Assembly: GCF_014844055.1 (NCBI RefSeq)
Contig: NZ_CP062167.1
Coordinates: forward strand, 2,123,501-2,187,500
DNA length: 64,000 nucleotides
Source: Aureimonas sp. OT7
Lineage (GTDB): Bacteria > Pseudomonadota > Alphaproteobacteria > Rhizobiales > Rhizobiaceae
Direction: 5' to 3'
Under the pieces are notes generated by a model. The model was not told the DNA's origin. It saw only the letters and a list, made by a program, of their open reading frames with translations, and made no database searches. How positions within the stretch are numbered: position 1 is the stretch's first letter; each line of letters starts with the position of its first letter. The position numbers and the translations under genes were made by a program. Positions 20,249-32,483 of this stretch are shown piece by piece.

Positions 20249-22327
20249 ATGGCAAAGATCAAAGTCGACGGAACGGAAATCGAAGTACCCGACCACTATA
20301 CGCTGCTGCAGGCGGCGGAAGAGGCGGGTGCGGAAATCCCGCGCTTCTGCTTCCACGAGCGGCTTTCGGTCGCCGGCAACTGTCGCATGTGCCTGGTGGA
20401 AGTGAAGGGTGGGCCGCCGAAGCCGGCCGCCTCCTGCGCCATGGGCGTACGCGATCTGCGCCCCGGTCCGAACGGCGAGACGCCGGAGATCTTCACCAAC
20501 ACGCCGATGGTCAAGAAGGCGCGCGAAGGGGTGATGGAGTTCCTCCTCATCAACCATCCGCTGGATTGCCCCATCTGCGACCAGGGCGGCGAATGCGACC
20601 TGCAGGACCAGGCCATGGCCTTCGGCGTCGATTCGTCGCGCTACCGCGAAAACAAGCGTGCCGTCGAAGACAAGTATATCGGCCCGCTGGTCAAGACGAT
20701 CATGACGCGCTGCATCCACTGCACGCGGTGCGTCCGCTTCACGACCGAGGTCGCCGGCATCTCCGAGCTGGGGCTGATCGGCCGCGGCGAGGATGCCGAG
20801 ATCACCACCTATCTCGAGCATGCGATGACATCGGAGTTGCAGGGCAACGTCATCGATCTCTGCCCGGTTGGCGCGCTCACCTCGCGCCCCTATGCCTTCC
20901 AGGCCCGTCCGTGGGAGCTTTCCAAGACCGAGTCGGTCGACGTGATGGATGCCGTCGGTTCCGCCATTCGGGTGGATACGCGCGGCCGCGAGGTGATGCG
21001 CATCCTGCCCCGCGCCAATGACGACATCAACGAGGAGTGGATCTCCGACAAGACCCGCTTCATCTGGGATGGCCTGCGCACCCAGCGCCTGGACCGGCCG
21101 TATGTGCGCCGCGATGGACGGCTGCAGGCGGTTGGCTGGGCGGAGGCCTTTGCGGCGATCCGCGAAAGGCTCGACGGCGTTCCGGGTGAGCGCATCGGCG
21201 CCATCGCGGGCGACCTCGCAGCCGTGGAAGACATGTGGGCCCTCAAGGGCCTGATGGGCGCCCTCGGCAGTGCCAATCTGGACTGCAGGCAGGACGGGGT
21301 CGCCCTGGATCCCGCCCATGGCCGCGCCTCTTACGTCTTCAACAGCGGCATCACCGGTATCGAGGAAGCCGACGCGCTCCTGTTGATCGGTACCAATCCC
21401 CGGTTCGAAGCGTCCGTCCTCAATGCGCGCATCCGCAAGCGCTGGAGGCAGGGCAATTTCCCGATCGGCATGATCGGCCAGAACGCCGATCTGCGCTACG
21501 GAGCGACTTATCTCGGCGCGGGGGTCGAGACGCTGACGGGCCTGAAATCCGACAATGGCGCCTTCTACGACGTCCTCTCCAAGGCCGAGCGGCCGATGAT
21601 CATCGTCGGCTCCGGCGCGCTTTCGGGCGACAGCGGGGCGGGCGTGCTGGCGGCGGCGGCGGCCCTGGCCCGCGACATCGGCGCCACCGGTGGCGCCTGG
21701 GCCGGGTTCAACGTCCTGGCCACGGCGGCATCGCGGGTCGGCGGCCTGGATATCGGCTTCGTGCCGGGTGAAGGCGGCCGCAAGGCCGCCGAGATGGCAG
21801 CCGGCGGCGTCGACATCCTCTTCAATCTCGGCGCGGACGAAATCGACGTCGCGGCCGGCCCCTTCGTCGTCTATGTCGGTACGCATGGCGACCGTGGCGC
21901 ACACCGCGCCGACGTCATTTTGCCGGCGGCCGCCTATACCGAAAAATCGGGCACCTACGTCAATCTCGAAGGGCGCGTCCAGGTGGGGCAGAGGGCGGCT
22001 TTCCCGCCCGGCGATGCGCGCGAGGACTGGGCCATCTTCCGCGCCCTGTCCGCCGTGATCGGCCGGACCCTGCCATACGACTCCCTGAATGCGCTGCGGG
22101 CCGACCTGCATGCCGCCCATCCGCATCTTTCCCGGGAAGAGAAGATCGTCGCCGACCAGTCCGTCCTGGCGAAGCTTGCCGACTCCGCACCGGCCAATCT
22201 CGGAGGGGGCGCCTTCACGGCCGCCGTTTCCGATTTCTACCTGACCAATCCGATCGCACGCGCTTCCAGGACCATGGCGGAATGCTCCCGCCTCGCCCAG
22301 GAAGCGCATGTCGAAGCGGCCGAGTAG
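20249..22327 (+). CDS. nuoG: NADH-quinone oxidoreductase subunit G
   Basis: 75-kDa subunit of complex I, 692 residues from the ATG at 20249 (AGAAG just upstream; the open frame from 20183 adds an unconserved leader). The N-terminus is a [2Fe-2S] ferredoxin domain ([19 protein letters not shown]). Next comes the His/Cys-ligated cluster region ([17 protein letters not shown]), the [10 protein letters not shown] cluster, and a molybdopterin-oxidoreductase-like domain with no cofactor. All motifs are intact. Confidence 0.98.
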   Translation: MAKIKVDGTEIEVPDHYTLLQAAEEAGAEIPRFCFHERLSVAGNCRMCLVEVKGGPPKPAASCAMGVRDLRPGPNGETPEIFTNTPMVKKAREGVMEFLLINHPLDCPICDQGGECDLQDQAMAFGVDSSRYRENKRAVEDKYIGPLVKTIMTRCIHCTRCVRFTTEVAGISELGLIGRGEDAEITTYLEHAMTSELQGNVIDLCPVGALTSRPYAFQARPWELSKTESVDVMDAVGSAIRVDTRGREVMRILPRANDDINEEWISDKTRFIWDGLRTQRLDRPYVRRDGRLQAVGWAEAFAAIRERLDGVPGERIGAIAGDLAAVEDMWALKGLMGALGSANLDCRQDGVALDPAHGRASYVFNSGITGIEEADALLLIGTNPRFEASVLNARIRKRWRQGNFPIGMIGQNADLRYGATYLGAGVETLTGLKSDNGAFYDVLSKAERPMIIVGSGALSGDSGAGVLAAAAALARDIGATGGAWAGFNVLATAASRVGGLDIGFVPGEGGRKAAEMAAGGVDILFNLGADEIDVAAGPFVVYVGTHGDRGAHRADVILPAAAYTEKSGTYVNLEGRVQVGQRAAFPPGDAREDWAIFRALSAVIGRTLPYDSLNALRADLHAAHPHLSREEKIVADQSVLAKLADSAPANLGGGAFTAAVSDFYLTNPIARASRTMAECSRLAQEAHVEAAE

Positions 22328-22340
22328 GACGAGTTAAGTT

Positions 22341-23387
22341 ATGGAATTCTTCGGAACCTATGTCTGGCCGGCCATCGTGATCCTGGCACAGAGCCTCCTC
22401 TTCCTGGTGGTTCTGCTTGTCCTGATCGCCTACATCCTCCTGGCCGACCGCAAGATCTGGGCTGCCGTCCAGATGCGGCGCGGGCCGAACGTCGTCGGGC
22501 CCTGGGGCCTCTTCCAGTCCTTCGCGGATCTGTTGAAGTTCGTGCTCAAGGAGCCGACGGTTCCGGCGGCATCCGACAAGATCGTCTTCCTGCTTGCGCC
22601 GCTCGTCGCGGTGACGCTGGCCCTGGCAACGTTTGCCGTCGTGCCCGTAGCGGAAGGATGGGTGATCGCCGACATCAATATCGGCATCCTCTACATCTTC
22701 GCCATCGCTTCGCTCGAGGTCTATGGCGTGATCATGGGCGGCTGGGCGTCCAACTCGAAATACGCGTTCCTGGGTGCCCTGCGCTCGGCCGCGCAGATGG
22801 TGTCCTACGAAGTCTCCATCGGCTTCGTCATCGTGACGGTGCTCCTGTGCGTCGGCTCGCTGAACCTGACCGACATCGTCCTGGCGCAGAACACCGGCCT
22901 CGGGACCATGCTGGGCCTGCCCGGCAGCTTCCTCGACTGGCATTGGCTGGCGCTGTTCCCGATGTTCGTCATCTTCTTCATCTCGGCGCTGGCCGAGACG
23001 AACCGCCCGCCCTTCGACCTTCCGGAAGCGGAATCCGAGCTGGTTGCCGGCTTCATGGTCGAGTACGGCTCCACTCCGTACATGATGTTCATGCTGGGCG
23101 AATACGCGGCCATCACCCTGATGTGCTCGCTGATGACCATCCTCTTCCTCGGCGGCTGGCTGCCTCCATTCGACTTCGCGCCCTTCACCTGGGTGCCGGG
23201 CGTCATCTGGTTCCTGCTCAAGGTCGCCTTCTGCTTCTTCCTCTTCGCGATGGTGAAGGCCTTCGTGCCGCGTTACCGCTACGACCAGTTGATGCGGCTC
23301 GGCTGGAAGGTGTTCCTGCCGATCTCGCTGGCGTCGGTCGTCGTCGTCGCCTTCGTTCTACAGGTCACGGGGTGGGCCGCGTCATGA
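22341..23387 (+). CDS. nuoH: NADH-quinone oxidoreductase subunit H
   Basis: Membrane subunit of complex I (348 residues, eight membrane helices) forming the quinone entry channel. It has the family motifs [20 protein letters not shown] and [20 protein letters not shown]. The last four bases overlap the nuoI start (ATGA). Confidence 0.98.
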   Translation: MEFFGTYVWPAIVILAQSLLFLVVLLVLIAYILLADRKIWAAVQMRRGPNVVGPWGLFQSFADLLKFVLKEPTVPAASDKIVFLLAPLVAVTLALATFAVVPVAEGWVIADINIGILYIFAIASLEVYGVIMGGWASNSKYAFLGALRSAAQMVSYEVSIGFVIVTVLLCVGSLNLTDIVLAQNTGLGTMLGLPGSFLDWHWLALFPMFVIFFISALAETNRPPFDLPEAESELVAGFMVEYGSTPYMMFMLGEYAAITLMCSLMTILFLGGWLPPFDFAPFTWVPGVIWFLLKVAFCFFLFAMVKAFVPRYRYDQLMRLGWKVFLPISLASVVVVAFVLQVTGWAAS

Positions 23388-23875
23388 GCGCACTCGCACA
23401 CAACATCAAGTCGCTTTTCCTGATCGAGTTCGTGAAGGCTTTCGGCCTGTCGATGCGGTACTTCTTCGCGCCCAAGGCGACGCTGAACTACCCCTACGAG
23501 AAGGGCCCGGTCAGCGCGCGCTTCAGGGGCGAACACGCTTTGCGCCGCTATCCCAACGGGGAAGAGCGGTGCATCGCCTGCAAGCTGTGCGAGGCCATCT
23601 GCCCGGCACAGGCCATCACCATCGAGGCCGGCCCCCGCCGCAACGACGGCACCCGCCGCACGGTGCGCTACGACATCGACATGGTGAAGTGCATCTATTG
23701 CGGCTTCTGCCAGGAGGCGTGCCCCGTCGATGCCATCGTGGAAGGGCCGAATTTCGAGTTCTCGACCGAAACGCGGGAAGAACTCTACTACGACAAGGAA
23801 AAGCTGCTGGCGAACGGCGACCGCTGGGAGCGGGAGATCGCCCGCAACATCGCCATCGACGCGCCATACCGCTGA
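23384..23875 (+). CDS. nuoI: NADH-quinone oxidoreductase subunit I
   Basis: 23-kDa subunit with two [4Fe-4S] clusters (N6a, N6b) carrying electrons to NuoB; 163 residues. Ligands are Cys63, Cys66, Cys69, Cys73 ([12 protein letters not shown]) and Cys103, Cys106, Cys109, Cys113 ([12 protein letters not shown]). The start is fixed by the ATGA overlap with nuoH; the open frame continues upstream inside nuoH only as a shadow. Confidence 0.98.
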   Translation: MSALAHNIKSLFLIEFVKAFGLSMRYFFAPKATLNYPYEKGPVSARFRGEHALRRYPNGEERCIACKLCEAICPAQAITIEAGPRRNDGTRRTVRYDIDMVKCIYCGFCQEACPVDAIVEGPNFEFSTETREELYYDKEKLLANGDRWEREIARNIAIDAPYR

Positions 23876-23975
23876 GCGGAGAGGGCGGCCCGCCGCCCCT
23901 TTCGCGCCCAAGATTTGAAACTCGATGCCGCGCCGCTTCGGCGTGGTTCCGCCGGACGACCAAAGGAGCCCGAGG

Positions 23976-24593
23976 ATGCTGGGCCTTCAGGCACTCTTCT
24001 TCTACATATTCGCGCTGATCACCGTCGGCGCCGCGCTCATGGTTGTGTTTTCCCGCAACCCGGTTCACTCGGTGCTCTTCCTGATCCTCACCTTCGTGAG
24101 CGCGGCAGGGCTGTTCCTGCTGACCGGGGCGGAGTTCCTGGCGCTGATCCTCATCGTCGTCTATGTCGGCGCAGTGGCGATCCTGTTCCTGTTCGTCGTC
24201 ATGATGCTCGATCTCGACATCGGGCAGGTGAAGCGTGGAGCGTTGAAATACGCGCCCATCGGCGCGCTGGTCGGCCTCATCATCCTGGCCCAGCTGGTGA
24301 TCGCGGTCACGGGCAGCTACTTCAACCCCGAGCTTGCCGGCAACACGGTGATGCCGATCCCGCCGATCGATCAGGTGTCCAACATCGAGGCGCTCGGGCA
24401 GGTTCTTTACACCCGCTACATCTTCTTCTTCCAGATGGCCGGCCTGGTGCTGTTCGTCGCCATGATCGGTGCGATCGTGCTGACGCTGCGTCACAAGGAA
24501 GGCATCAAGCGGCAGTCGATCCCCGAGCAGGTGCGCCGTACTCCGGAGACATCCATCGAAATCCGCAAGGTCGAGAGCGGCAAGGGAATCTGA
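23976..24593 (+). CDS. nuoJ: NADH-quinone oxidoreductase subunit J
   Basis: Membrane subunit of complex I, 205 residues, five helices. I start at the ATG at 23976 (AAAGGAG upstream), giving [20 protein letters not shown]; the frame opens earlier at 23925 but that part is not family-like. The hallmark is [21 protein letters not shown] 100-base gap precedes it. Confidence 0.96.
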   Translation: MLGLQALFFYIFALITVGAALMVVFSRNPVHSVLFLILTFVSAAGLFLLTGAEFLALILIVVYVGAVAILFLFVVMMLDLDIGQVKRGALKYAPIGALVGLIILAQLVIAVTGSYFNPELAGNTVMPIPPIDQVSNIEALGQVLYTRYIFFFQMAGLVLFVAMIGAIVLTLRHKEGIKRQSIPEQVRRTPETSIEIRKVESGKGI

Positions 24594-24603
24594 GGACAGT
24601 ACA

Positions 24604-24912
24604 ATGGAAGTCGGTCTCGGACATTATCTCACTGTCGGCGCCATCCTCTTCGTTATCGGGGTGTTCGGCATTTTCATGAACCGGAAGAACATCATCACGA
24701 TCCTGATGTCGATCGAGTTGATCCTGCTTTCGGTCAACATCAATCTCGTGGCGTTTTCGGCGTTTCTCAACGATCTGGCCGGCCAGGTGTTCGCGCTGTT
24801 CATCCTGACGGTCGCGGCCGCGGAGGCCGCGATCGGCCTTGCGATCCTCGTCACCTTCTTCCGTAACCGCGGCTCCATCGCCGTGGACGACGTCAGCACG
24901 ATGAAAGGCTGA
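24604..24912 (+). CDS. nuoK: NADH-quinone oxidoreductase subunit K
   Basis: Small antiporter-like membrane subunit of complex I, 102 residues with three helices. It includes the conserved acidic residues within helices: [19 protein letters not shown] and [16 protein letters not shown]. It is 10 bases after nuoJ. Confidence 0.98.
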   Translation: MEVGLGHYLTVGAILFVIGVFGIFMNRKNIITILMSIELILLSVNINLVAFSAFLNDLAGQVFALFILTVAAAEAAIGLAILVTFFRNRGSIAVDDVSTMKG

Positions 24913-24926
24913 GGCGGGCACCGCAC

Positions 24927-26927
24927 ATGTATCAGGCAATCGTCCTACTGCCGCTTCTGGGCTTTCTCATCGCCGGCCTCTTCGGCCGCGCGATCGGGGC
25001 CAAGGCATCCGAATACGTCACCAGCGGGCTGCTCATCCTGGCCGCCGTGCTGTCGTGGGTGGGTTTCATCACCTTCGGCATGGGCGACGGCGAGCCCATC
25101 CGCATCTCGATGCTGCAATGGGTGCAGTCGGGCTCGCTGAGCTTCGACTGGTCGCTGCGCATCGATCGGCTGACGCTCATCATGCTTGTGGTGATCAACA
25201 CCGTTTCGGCGCTCGTGCATGTCTATTCCATCGGGTACATGCACCACGATCCGCACCGCCCGCGCTTCTTCGCCTATTTGTCGCTGTTCACCTTCGCCAT
25301 GCTGATGCTGGTGACGGCCAATAACCTGGTGCAGATGTTCTTCGGCTGGGAGGGCGTCGGTCTCGCCTCGTACCTGCTGATCGGCTTCTGGTACAAGAAG
25401 CCCTCGGCCAACAAGGCGGCCATGAAGGCCTTCGTGGTCAACCGCGTCGGTGACTTCGGCTTCCTGCTCGGCATCTTCGGCCTGTTCGTCGTCTTCGGCT
25501 CGGTGCAGCTCGACACGATCTTCACCAACGCCATCGGAATGGCCGGGCAGGCCGCCGGGCATGGGGCGGAAGCCGCCGCCACTGCGACGCCGGGCGCCTC
25601 CGACATCATGTTCCATTTCGGAAGCTGGGGCTTCACCTATGGCGGGGCCATGACGGTCATCTGCCTGCTTCTGTTCATGGGAGCCATGGGCAAGTCGGCG
25701 CAGCTCGGCCTGCACACCTGGCTGCCCGACGCCATGGAAGGCCCGACCCCGGTTTCCGCGCTGATCCACGCCGCCACCATGGTGACGGCAGGCGTCTTCA
25801 TGCTGGCGCGCATGTCGCCGGTGTTCGAACTGGCGCCGAGCGCGCTGACCTTCGTCACCTTCATCGGCGCGACCACGGCCTTCTTCGCGGCGACGGTCGG
25901 CATGGTGCAGAACGATATCAAGCGCGTCATCGCCTACTCCACCTGCTCGCAGCTCGGCTACATGTTCGTCGCGCTGGGTGTCGGCGCCTATGGCGCGGCG
26001 GTGTTCCACCTGTTCACGCACGCCTTCTTCAAGGCACTGCTGTTCCTGGGGGCCGGCTCGGTCATCCACGCCGTCTCCGACGAGCAGGACATGCGCCACA
26101 TGGGCGGCCTGCGCAAGCACATCCCGCTGACCTACTGGATGATGGTCATCGGTACGCTGGCGCTGACGGGCTTTCCCTTCACGGCGGGCTACTATTCCAA
26201 GGACGCCATCATCGAAAGCGCCTTTGCGGGGCATAACAGCTTCGCCATGTACGGCTACATCATGCTGGTGGTGGCGGCCCTGATGACGAGCTTCTATTCC
26301 TGGCGGCTCATCTTCATGACCTTCCACGGCAAGCCGCGCGCCAGCCACGAGGTGATGCACCACGTGCACGAGTCACCCCCCATCATGACGGTTCCGCTGT
26401 TCGTGCTGGCGGCCGGGGCGCTCCTCGCGGGCATCGTGTTCTATCCCTTCTTCCTGGGCGGCAGCTACGATGCCTTCTGGCATGGCGCCATCTTCACCGG
26501 TCCGCAGAACCACATCCTGCACGAGATGCACGAGGTGCCCGGACTTGTGATCTGGTCGCCCACCATCGCGATGGTCATCGGCTTCGTGCTGGCCTGGCTG
26601 TTCTACATCCGCCAGCCGCAGCGTCCGGCGCAGATCGCGGCGCGCAATCCGGGGCTCTACAAGTTCCTTCTGAACAAGTGGTACTTCGACGAGCTCTATG
26701 ACTTCCTCTTCGTACGGTCGGCCAAGGCCATCGGCCGCTTCTTCTGGAAGACGGGCGACGGCAAGATCATCGACGGCTATGGCCCCAACGGCATTTCGGC
26801 GCGCGTCGTCGATGTAACCAACCGCGTTGTCCGGCTGCAGACCGGCTACCTTTACCACTATGCGTTCATCATGCTGATCGGCGTCGCGGCGCTCGTCACC
26901 TTCATGATGTTCGGGGGAATGAACTGA
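24927..26927 (+). CDS. nuoL: NADH-quinone oxidoreductase subunit L
   Basis: Largest proton-pumping subunit at the distal end of complex I; 666 residues with about 16 membrane helices, and the long lateral helix at the C-terminus. It has [20 protein letters not shown], the Mrp-type antiporter signature [20 protein letters not shown] and the lysine-bearing segment [18 protein letters not shown]. Its TGA shares one base with the nuoM start (TGATG). Confidence 0.98.
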   Translation: MYQAIVLLPLLGFLIAGLFGRAIGAKASEYVTSGLLILAAVLSWVGFITFGMGDGEPIRISMLQWVQSGSLSFDWSLRIDRLTLIMLVVINTVSALVHVYSIGYMHHDPHRPRFFAYLSLFTFAMLMLVTANNLVQMFFGWEGVGLASYLLIGFWYKKPSANKAAMKAFVVNRVGDFGFLLGIFGLFVVFGSVQLDTIFTNAIGMAGQAAGHGAEAAATATPGASDIMFHFGSWGFTYGGAMTVICLLLFMGAMGKSAQLGLHTWLPDAMEGPTPVSALIHAATMVTAGVFMLARMSPVFELAPSALTFVTFIGATTAFFAATVGMVQNDIKRVIAYSTCSQLGYMFVALGVGAYGAAVFHLFTHAFFKALLFLGAGSVIHAVSDEQDMRHMGGLRKHIPLTYWMMVIGTLALTGFPFTAGYYSKDAIIESAFAGHNSFAMYGYIMLVVAALMTSFYSWRLIFMTFHGKPRASHEVMHHVHESPPIMTVPLFVLAAGALLAGIVFYPFFLGGSYDAFWHGAIFTGPQNHILHEMHEVPGLVIWSPTIAMVIGFVLAWLFYIRQPQRPAQIAARNPGLYKFLLNKWYFDELYDFLFVRSAKAIGRFFWKTGDGKIIDGYGPNGISARVVDVTNRVVRLQTGYLYHYAFIMLIGVAALVTFMMFGGMN

Positions 26928-28438
26928 TGTCCGGTTGGCCGATCCTCTCGACCGTCACCTTCCTGCCGCTCGTCGGCGCCGCGCTGATCTTCTTCATCCG
27001 CGACGACAGCGAGCTGGCGCGGCGCAACATCCGCAACGTCGCGCTTCTGACGACGCTGTTCACCTTCGTCCTGTCTCTCGGCATCTGGATCGGCTTCGAC
27101 GATACGCAGGCCGGGTTCCAGTTCGTCGAGCGTGCGGACTGGCTCGGCGTCGGGGGAATTTCCTATTATATGGGCGTCGACGGCATCTCGATGCTGTTCG
27201 TCATCCTGACCACGTTCCTGATGCCGATCTGCATCCTGGCGAGCTGGGAAAGCGTAACCTCGCGCGTCAAGGATTACATGATCGCCTTCCTGGTGCTGGA
27301 AACGCTGGTCATCGGCGTCTTCTGCGCACTGGATATCGTGCTGTTCTATGTCTTCTTCGAAGGCAGCCTCATCCCGATGTTCCTGATCATCGGTGTATGG
27401 GGCGGTAAGCGGCGCGTCTATGCCAGCTACAAGTTCTTCCTCTACACCTTCCTCGGCTCGGTGCTGATGTTGGTGGCGCTGATGGCCATGTACTGGACGG
27501 CGGGCAGCACGGCGATCCCGGATCTGCTGGCGCATGACTTCCCGGCCGGCATGCAGACATGGCTCTGGCTGGCCTTCTTCGCCTCCTTCGCGGTCAAGAT
27601 GCCCATGTGGCCGGTGCATACGTGGCTGCCCGACGCGCACGTCGAGGCGCCCACGGCCGGCTCCGTGATCCTGGCCGGCATTCTCCTGAAACTCGGCGGC
27701 TACGGCTTCATCCGCTTCTCGCTGCCGATGTTCCCGCTGGCCTCGGCCGATTTCGCGCCGCTCGTCTACACGCTGTCGGTGATCGCCATCATCTATACGT
27801 CCCTCGTGGCGCTGATGCAGGACGACATCAAGAAGCTGATCGCCTATTCTTCGGTGGCGCACATGGGCTTCGTGACCATGGGCATCTTTGCCGGCAACGC
27901 CCAGGGCGTCGAGGGCGCGATCTTCCAGATGCTGTCGCACGGCCTGATCTCGGGCGCGCTGTTCCTGTGCGTCGGCGTCATCTACGACCGCATGCACACA
28001 CGCGAGATCGCGGCCTATGGCGGTCTCGTCAACCGCATGCCGGCCTATGCGACGGTGTTCCTGATCCTGACGATGGCCAATGTCGGCCTGCCGGGCACCA
28101 GCGGCTTCGTCGGCGAGTTCCTGACGCTGATCGGCGTCTACCAGGCCAATACCTGGGTCGCGATCTTTGCGGCGACAGGCGTGATCCTGTCGGCGGCCTA
28201 CGCCCTGTGGGTGTACCGCCGGGTGGTTTTCGGCACGCTCGACAAGGAAAACCTGCAGAACATCCTCGACCTCTCGCGGCGCGAAAAGGTGATGTTGTAT
28301 CCGCTGGTTGCCCTGGTCATCTTCTTCGGCGTCTATCCGATGCCGGTCTTCAACGTCACGGCCGCTTCCGTGGAGCAGCTGCTGAACGGTTATCATTCCG
28401 CAATCGAGGCCGTTTCGGCGGTCGCCTCGGTGCAGTAA
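26927..28438 (+). CDS. nuoM: NADH-quinone oxidoreductase subunit M
   Basis: Antiporter-like proton-pumping subunit of complex I, 503 residues with about 14 helices. The [20 protein letters not shown] glutamate and [20 protein letters not shown] motifs are typical. It is coupled to nuoL by the shared base at 26927. Confidence 0.98.
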   Translation: MSGWPILSTVTFLPLVGAALIFFIRDDSELARRNIRNVALLTTLFTFVLSLGIWIGFDDTQAGFQFVERADWLGVGGISYYMGVDGISMLFVILTTFLMPICILASWESVTSRVKDYMIAFLVLETLVIGVFCALDIVLFYVFFEGSLIPMFLIIGVWGGKRRVYASYKFFLYTFLGSVLMLVALMAMYWTAGSTAIPDLLAHDFPAGMQTWLWLAFFASFAVKMPMWPVHTWLPDAHVEAPTAGSVILAGILLKLGGYGFIRFSLPMFPLASADFAPLVYTLSVIAIIYTSLVALMQDDIKKLIAYSSVAHMGFVTMGIFAGNAQGVEGAIFQMLSHGLISGALFLCVGVIYDRMHTREIAAYGGLVNRMPAYATVFLILTMANVGLPGTSGFVGEFLTLIGVYQANTWVAIFAATGVILSAAYALWVYRRVVFGTLDKENLQNILDLSRREKVMLYPLVALVIFFGVYPMPVFNVTAASVEQLLNGYHSAIEAVSAVASVQ

Positions 28439-28459
28439 AGACGGACAGGCGAACATCTC

Positions 28460-29905
28460 ATGTCGATGCACGAATTCATCGCCCAAAGTCTCCCCATCGT
28501 CGGGCCGGAGCTGATCCTGTCGGTCGGTGCCATGGTTCTGCTGATGGTCGGCACCTTCGTCGGCGAGCGCAGCGGGCGGCTTGTCATGTCTCTCGCAGTC
28601 GCCGTCATCCTCGGTGCGGCGGTCTGGCTCCTGGCCGCCACGCCCGAAGGCGTTGCCTTTGGCGGCTCGCTGATCCTCGATCCCTTCGCCCGCTTCATGA
28701 AGGTGCTGGTGCTGCTTGGGTCCGCCGCCGCGGTCCTGATGACCATGAGCTTCGCCAAGAACGAGCGCTTCGACCGTTTCGAGTTTCCGGTGCTCATCAT
28801 GCTGGCCACCGTCGGCATGATGGTCATGGTGTCGGCGGGCGATCTCATCGCCCTCTATCTCGGCCTGGAACTGCAGTCGCTGGCGCTTTACGTCATTGCC
28901 GCGATCAACCGCGACAATGTCCGCTCGTCCGAGGCCGGGCTCAAATACTTCGTGCTGGGCGCCCTGTCGTCCGGCATGCTGCTGTACGGCGCGTCGCTGG
29001 TCTACGGCTTTACCGGGCAGATCGGCTTCGTGGAGATTGCCGCCGCCCTGACGGCCGAAGGCCGGTCCTTCGGGCTGCTGGTCGGCCTCGTCTTCGTCAT
29101 AGCGGGTCTTGCCTTCAAGATCTCGGCAGTGCCCTTCCACATGTGGACGCCGGACGTCTATGAGGGCGCGCCGACACCGGTGACGGCCTTCTTCGCGGCG
29201 GCGCCCAAGGTGGCGGCCATGGCGCTGCTGACGCGCTTCACCGTGCAGAGCTTCCTGCCGCTCGCCGCCGACTGGCAGCAGATCCTGGTCTTCGTGTCCA
29301 TCGCCTCCATGGTGCTTGGCGCCTTCGCCGCCATCGGCCAGCGCAACATCAAGCGCCTGATGGCCTATTCCTCGATCGGCCATATGGGCTACGCGCTGGT
29401 TGGGCTTGCCGCGGCCGACGAGGCGGGCGTGACCGGCGTGATGATCTACATGGCCACCTATATGGCGATGACGCTCGGCACGTTCGGCGTCATCCTCTCG
29501 ATGCGCCGCAAGGACGGCATGGTGGAGAATGTCGACGATCTTGCCGGCCTGTCGCGGACGCATCCGATGATGGCGCTGGCCATGACGGTGCTGATGCTGT
29601 CGCTTGCCGGATTGCCTCCGCTCCTGGGCTTCTGGGGCAAGTACTACGTGTTCATGGCGGCGGTCGGCGCCGGCCTGATCCCGCTGGCGATCATCGGCGT
29701 CGTCGCCTCCACCGTGGGCCTGTTCTACTATCTGCGCGTCGTCAAGGTGATGTGGGTGGATGAGCCGGCGGAAGCCTTCACGCGGATGCCGACAGAGCTG
29801 CGCGTGGTCACGGGGCTTGCGACACTGTTCATCTTCCCGGCCTACATCTTTCTGGCCGCACCGCTGTTCGCGGCGGCCCAGGCCGCGGCCCGGGCCTTCT
29901 TTTGA
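28460..29905 (+). CDS. nuoN: NADH-quinone oxidoreductase subunit N
   Basis: Third antiporter-like membrane subunit of complex I, 481 residues. It has [40 protein letters not shown] and the lysine helix near [19 protein letters not shown]. Last nuo gene; the next gene starts inside its stop region, so transcription continues into birA. Confidence 0.98.
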   Translation: MSMHEFIAQSLPIVGPELILSVGAMVLLMVGTFVGERSGRLVMSLAVAVILGAAVWLLAATPEGVAFGGSLILDPFARFMKVLVLLGSAAAVLMTMSFAKNERFDRFEFPVLIMLATVGMMVMVSAGDLIALYLGLELQSLALYVIAAINRDNVRSSEAGLKYFVLGALSSGMLLYGASLVYGFTGQIGFVEIAAALTAEGRSFGLLVGLVFVIAGLAFKISAVPFHMWTPDVYEGAPTPVTAFFAAAPKVAAMALLTRFTVQSFLPLAADWQQILVFVSIASMVLGAFAAIGQRNIKRLMAYSSIGHMGYALVGLAAADEAGVTGVMIYMATYMAMTLGTFGVILSMRRKDGMVENVDDLAGLSRTHPMMALAMTVLMLSLAGLPPLLGFWGKYYVFMAAVGAGLIPLAIIGVVASTVGLFYYLRVVKVMWVDEPAEAFTRMPTELRVVTGLATLFIFPAYIFLAAPLFAAAQAAARAFF

Positions 29906-30696
29906 CAGCGGCCGCCTCTGCATTGCGCCGGGCGCGCCGCCTGGCGCTGGAAGAGGTGGATTCCACCAACTCCATCGCGATGGAAGCGGCGCGCGCGGGC
30001 GACCCGGGGCAGCTCTGGGTTACGGCCCTGCGCCAGACGCAGGGCCGCGGCCGTAGGGGAAGAAGCTGGGTTTCGGAGCGCGGCAACCTCTATGCCAGCC
30101 TTCTGCTGGTAGATGCGGCCCCGCTTGCCTGCCTTGGACAGCTTCCGCTGGTCATCGCGCTTGGACTTGCGAGGGCGCTTGCGACCCTGCGGGGCATCGA
30201 GCCCGACGCGGTGCGCATCAAGTGGCCGAACGACATCCTGCTGGATGGCGCCAAGTGCGTGGGCATCCTCATCGAAAGCGAGCGGCTGGCCGATGGACGG
30301 CAGGCCGTCGTCGTTGGGGCCGGCATCAACGTCGCCGCGGCGCCCGATGGCCAGCCTTATGGCGTGACGACCCTTGCAGAGCACGGCTTCAAGGGCAATC
30401 TCGAGGATGTGTTCCGCGCCATTGCCAGCGAGGTCGAGGCGGTGCTTGCGTTGTGGAAGGGCGGGCACGGCTTCGCCGACATCAGGGCCGGGTGGCTGGA
30501 GCGCGCGCGCGGGCTGGGGCAGGCGATCCGCATCAACCTTCCCGACCGCTCCATCGACGGCATTTTCCATGCGCTGGACGGCGAAGGGCGGCTGGTGCTG
30601 AAGCGCGACGGTGGTGTGCTCGAGACGCACTCGGCCGGCGATGTGTTCCTGCTGGGGGAGGACACGGCGGGCTTAATCTGCGATAAGGCGCGCTGA
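29902..30696 (+). CDS. birA: Biotin--[acetyl-CoA-carboxylase] ligase (BirA, no DNA-binding domain)
   Basis: Attaches biotin to the carrier protein of biotin-dependent carboxylases through biotinyl-AMP. It is 264 residues and lacks the N-terminal winged helix of the enteric repressor, so it is a monofunctional ligase. The active-site loop is [12 protein letters not shown], followed by [19 protein letters not shown]. It starts at TTG (29902), overlapping the nuoN stop as TTGA. The placement after nuoN is conserved in Rhizobiales. Confidence 0.94.
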   Translation: MTAAASALRRARRLALEEVDSTNSIAMEAARAGDPGQLWVTALRQTQGRGRRGRSWVSERGNLYASLLLVDAAPLACLGQLPLVIALGLARALATLRGIEPDAVRIKWPNDILLDGAKCVGILIESERLADGRQAVVVGAGINVAAAPDGQPYGVTTLAEHGFKGNLEDVFRAIASEVEAVLALWKGGHGFADIRAGWLERARGLGQAIRINLPDRSIDGIFHALDGEGRLVLKRDGGVLETHSAGDVFLLGEDTAGLICDKAR

Positions 30697-30823
30697 CGAA
30701 GCTGGCGCGCGCCCCTGATGGCCGCCTGCGGGCAGCTTCTGAGAGTTTCGGTGGCCCGCCGTCCAATGGGCAGTATGGCAACGCGCGCCACGACGGCTGC
30801 GCCATGACGGAAGTGAACGACAC

Positions 30824-32482
30824 GTGAGTCAACTTGTATTCGTGCCGCTGGGCGGCATCGGTGAGATCGGCATGAATCTCGCCCTCTACGGCTATGGACC
30901 GGAAAACAACAGGGAGTGGATCGCCGTGGATTGCGGCGTCGCCTTTGCCGGGCCGGACCAGCCGGGGGTCGACCTCATCTTCCCCGATATCCGGTTTCTG
31001 GAAAGCCAGCGCCACAACCTCAAGGCCATCATCATCACACATGCGCACGAGGATCATTTCGGCGGCCTGCTGGACCTTTGGCCGCGCCTGAAGGCGCCCG
31101 TCTACGCAACGCCCTTCACCGCGGCGTTGCTTGAGGCCAAGCGCGAGGGCGAGGCAGGGGCCGCCAAGGTTCCGGTCAACGTCTTTTCCGCCGGCGACAG
31201 GTTCAAGGTCGGTCCCTTCGAGATCGAGGCCGTCAACGTCACGCACTCCATCCCCGAGCCGGTGGCACTGGCGATCCGCACGCCGCTCGGCACCGTCGTC
31301 CATACCGGCGACTGGAAGATCGACCTGACGCCGGCCCTCGGCAAGCCGACGGACGAGGCGCGGCTGCGCGCCATCGGCGACGAGGGTGTGCTCGCTCTCA
31401 TCTGCGATTCCACCAATGCCATGCGCGAAGGCGTTTCGCCGAGCGAGCAGGACGTCAACCGCAGCCTTGCGCAGATCATCAAGGCGGCCGAGGGGCGTGT
31501 CGCCCTGACGACCTTCTCGTCCAATATCGGGCGTATCCGCTCCATTGCGGAGGCTTCGGCCGAGGCGGGGCGGCAGGTGCTGCTGATGGGCCGGTCCATG
31601 AAGCGGATGGCCGATGTCGCCAGCGAGCTCGGCTACATGGACAAGTTGCCGCCGTTCCTGTCGGAGCAGGATTTCGGCTACATCCCGCGCGAGAAGGCCG
31701 TCATCGTGCTGACGGGCAGCCAGGGCGAGGCGCGGGCCGCGCTGGCCCGCCTTGCGCGCGACGAGCATCCGGCCGTTGCGCTTTCCAAGGGCGATATGGT
31801 CATCTTCTCGTCCCGCGCCATTCCCGGCAACGAGAAGGCCATCAACGAGATCAAGAACAATCTGGTCGAGCTTGGCGTGCAGGTGGTGGAAGACCACGAC
31901 AAGCTGGTTCACGTTTCGGGCCATCCACGCCGCACCGAACTGCGTCAGATGTACGAGTGGATCCGACCCACGGTCGCGGTGCCCGCGCATGGCGAGGCGC
32001 AGCACCTGGAGGCGCATGCACAGTTGGCCCGCGACCTTGGCGTGCGCAATGTCGTTTCGCTTCGCAACGGGCAGATGGTCCGGCTGGCGCCCGGCTTTGC
32101 CGAAGTGATCGACGAGGTGCCCGTCGGGCGCATCTACAAGGACGGCTTCCTGGTCGGCACCCAGGACGAAATGGGGATCGGCGAGCGCCGCAAGCTGTCC
32201 TATGCCGGGCACGTCTCGGTCGTCGTCCAGTTCAACGGGCGGCTCGAATTGCGTGGCGACCCCGAATTGTCGATGATCGGCCTGCCGAAAGAGGATTTCG
32301 AGGGCGAGGACATGGAAGAGGCGCTCGTGGATGCCGCGGCAGGCGCTGTCGAAAGCATTCCCAAGGCGCGCCGCAAGGATTTCGAACTGGTGCGCGAAGC
32401 CGTGCGCCGCGCGGTCCGGGGCGAAGCCAACGACGCCTGGGGCAAGAAGCCGCTCGTGACGGTTTTCGTGATCGGGGGATAA
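30824..32482 (+). CDS. rnj: Ribonuclease J
   Basis: Metallo-beta-lactamase/beta-CASP nuclease of 552 residues with 5'-3' exoribonuclease and endonuclease activity in RNA maturation and decay. The metal site is His73-x-His75-x-Asp77-His78 (THAHEDHFGG) with HTGDWKIDLTP further on; the beta-CASP motifs include SSNIGRIRSI, GSQGEARAAL and HVSGHPRRTEL. The start is a GTG (30824). It is 128 bases from birA and two bases before mce. Confidence 0.95.
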   Translation: MSQLVFVPLGGIGEIGMNLALYGYGPENNREWIAVDCGVAFAGPDQPGVDLIFPDIRFLESQRHNLKAIIITHAHEDHFGGLLDLWPRLKAPVYATPFTAALLEAKREGEAGAAKVPVNVFSAGDRFKVGPFEIEAVNVTHSIPEPVALAIRTPLGTVVHTGDWKIDLTPALGKPTDEARLRAIGDEGVLALICDSTNAMREGVSPSEQDVNRSLAQIIKAAEGRVALTTFSSNIGRIRSIAEASAEAGRQVLLMGRSMKRMADVASELGYMDKLPPFLSEQDFGYIPREKAVIVLTGSQGEARAALARLARDEHPAVALSKGDMVIFSSRAIPGNEKAINEIKNNLVELGVQVVEDHDKLVHVSGHPRRTELRQMYEWIRPTVAVPAHGEAQHLEAHAQLARDLGVRNVVSLRNGQMVRLAPGFAEVIDEVPVGRIYKDGFLVGTQDEMGIGERRKLSYAGHVSVVVQFNGRLELRGDPELSMIGLPKEDFEGEDMEEALVDAAAGAVESIPKARRKDFELVREAVRRAVRGEANDAWGKKPLVTVFVIGG

Positions 32483-32483
32483 G

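Noticed and set aside
26858..29923. A 1021-codon open frame antisense to nuoM and nuoN
   Set aside because: It is rich in His, Arg, Gln and Asp, the usual antisense shadow of GC-rich membrane-protein genes, and the + strand frames are unmistakable complex I subunits.
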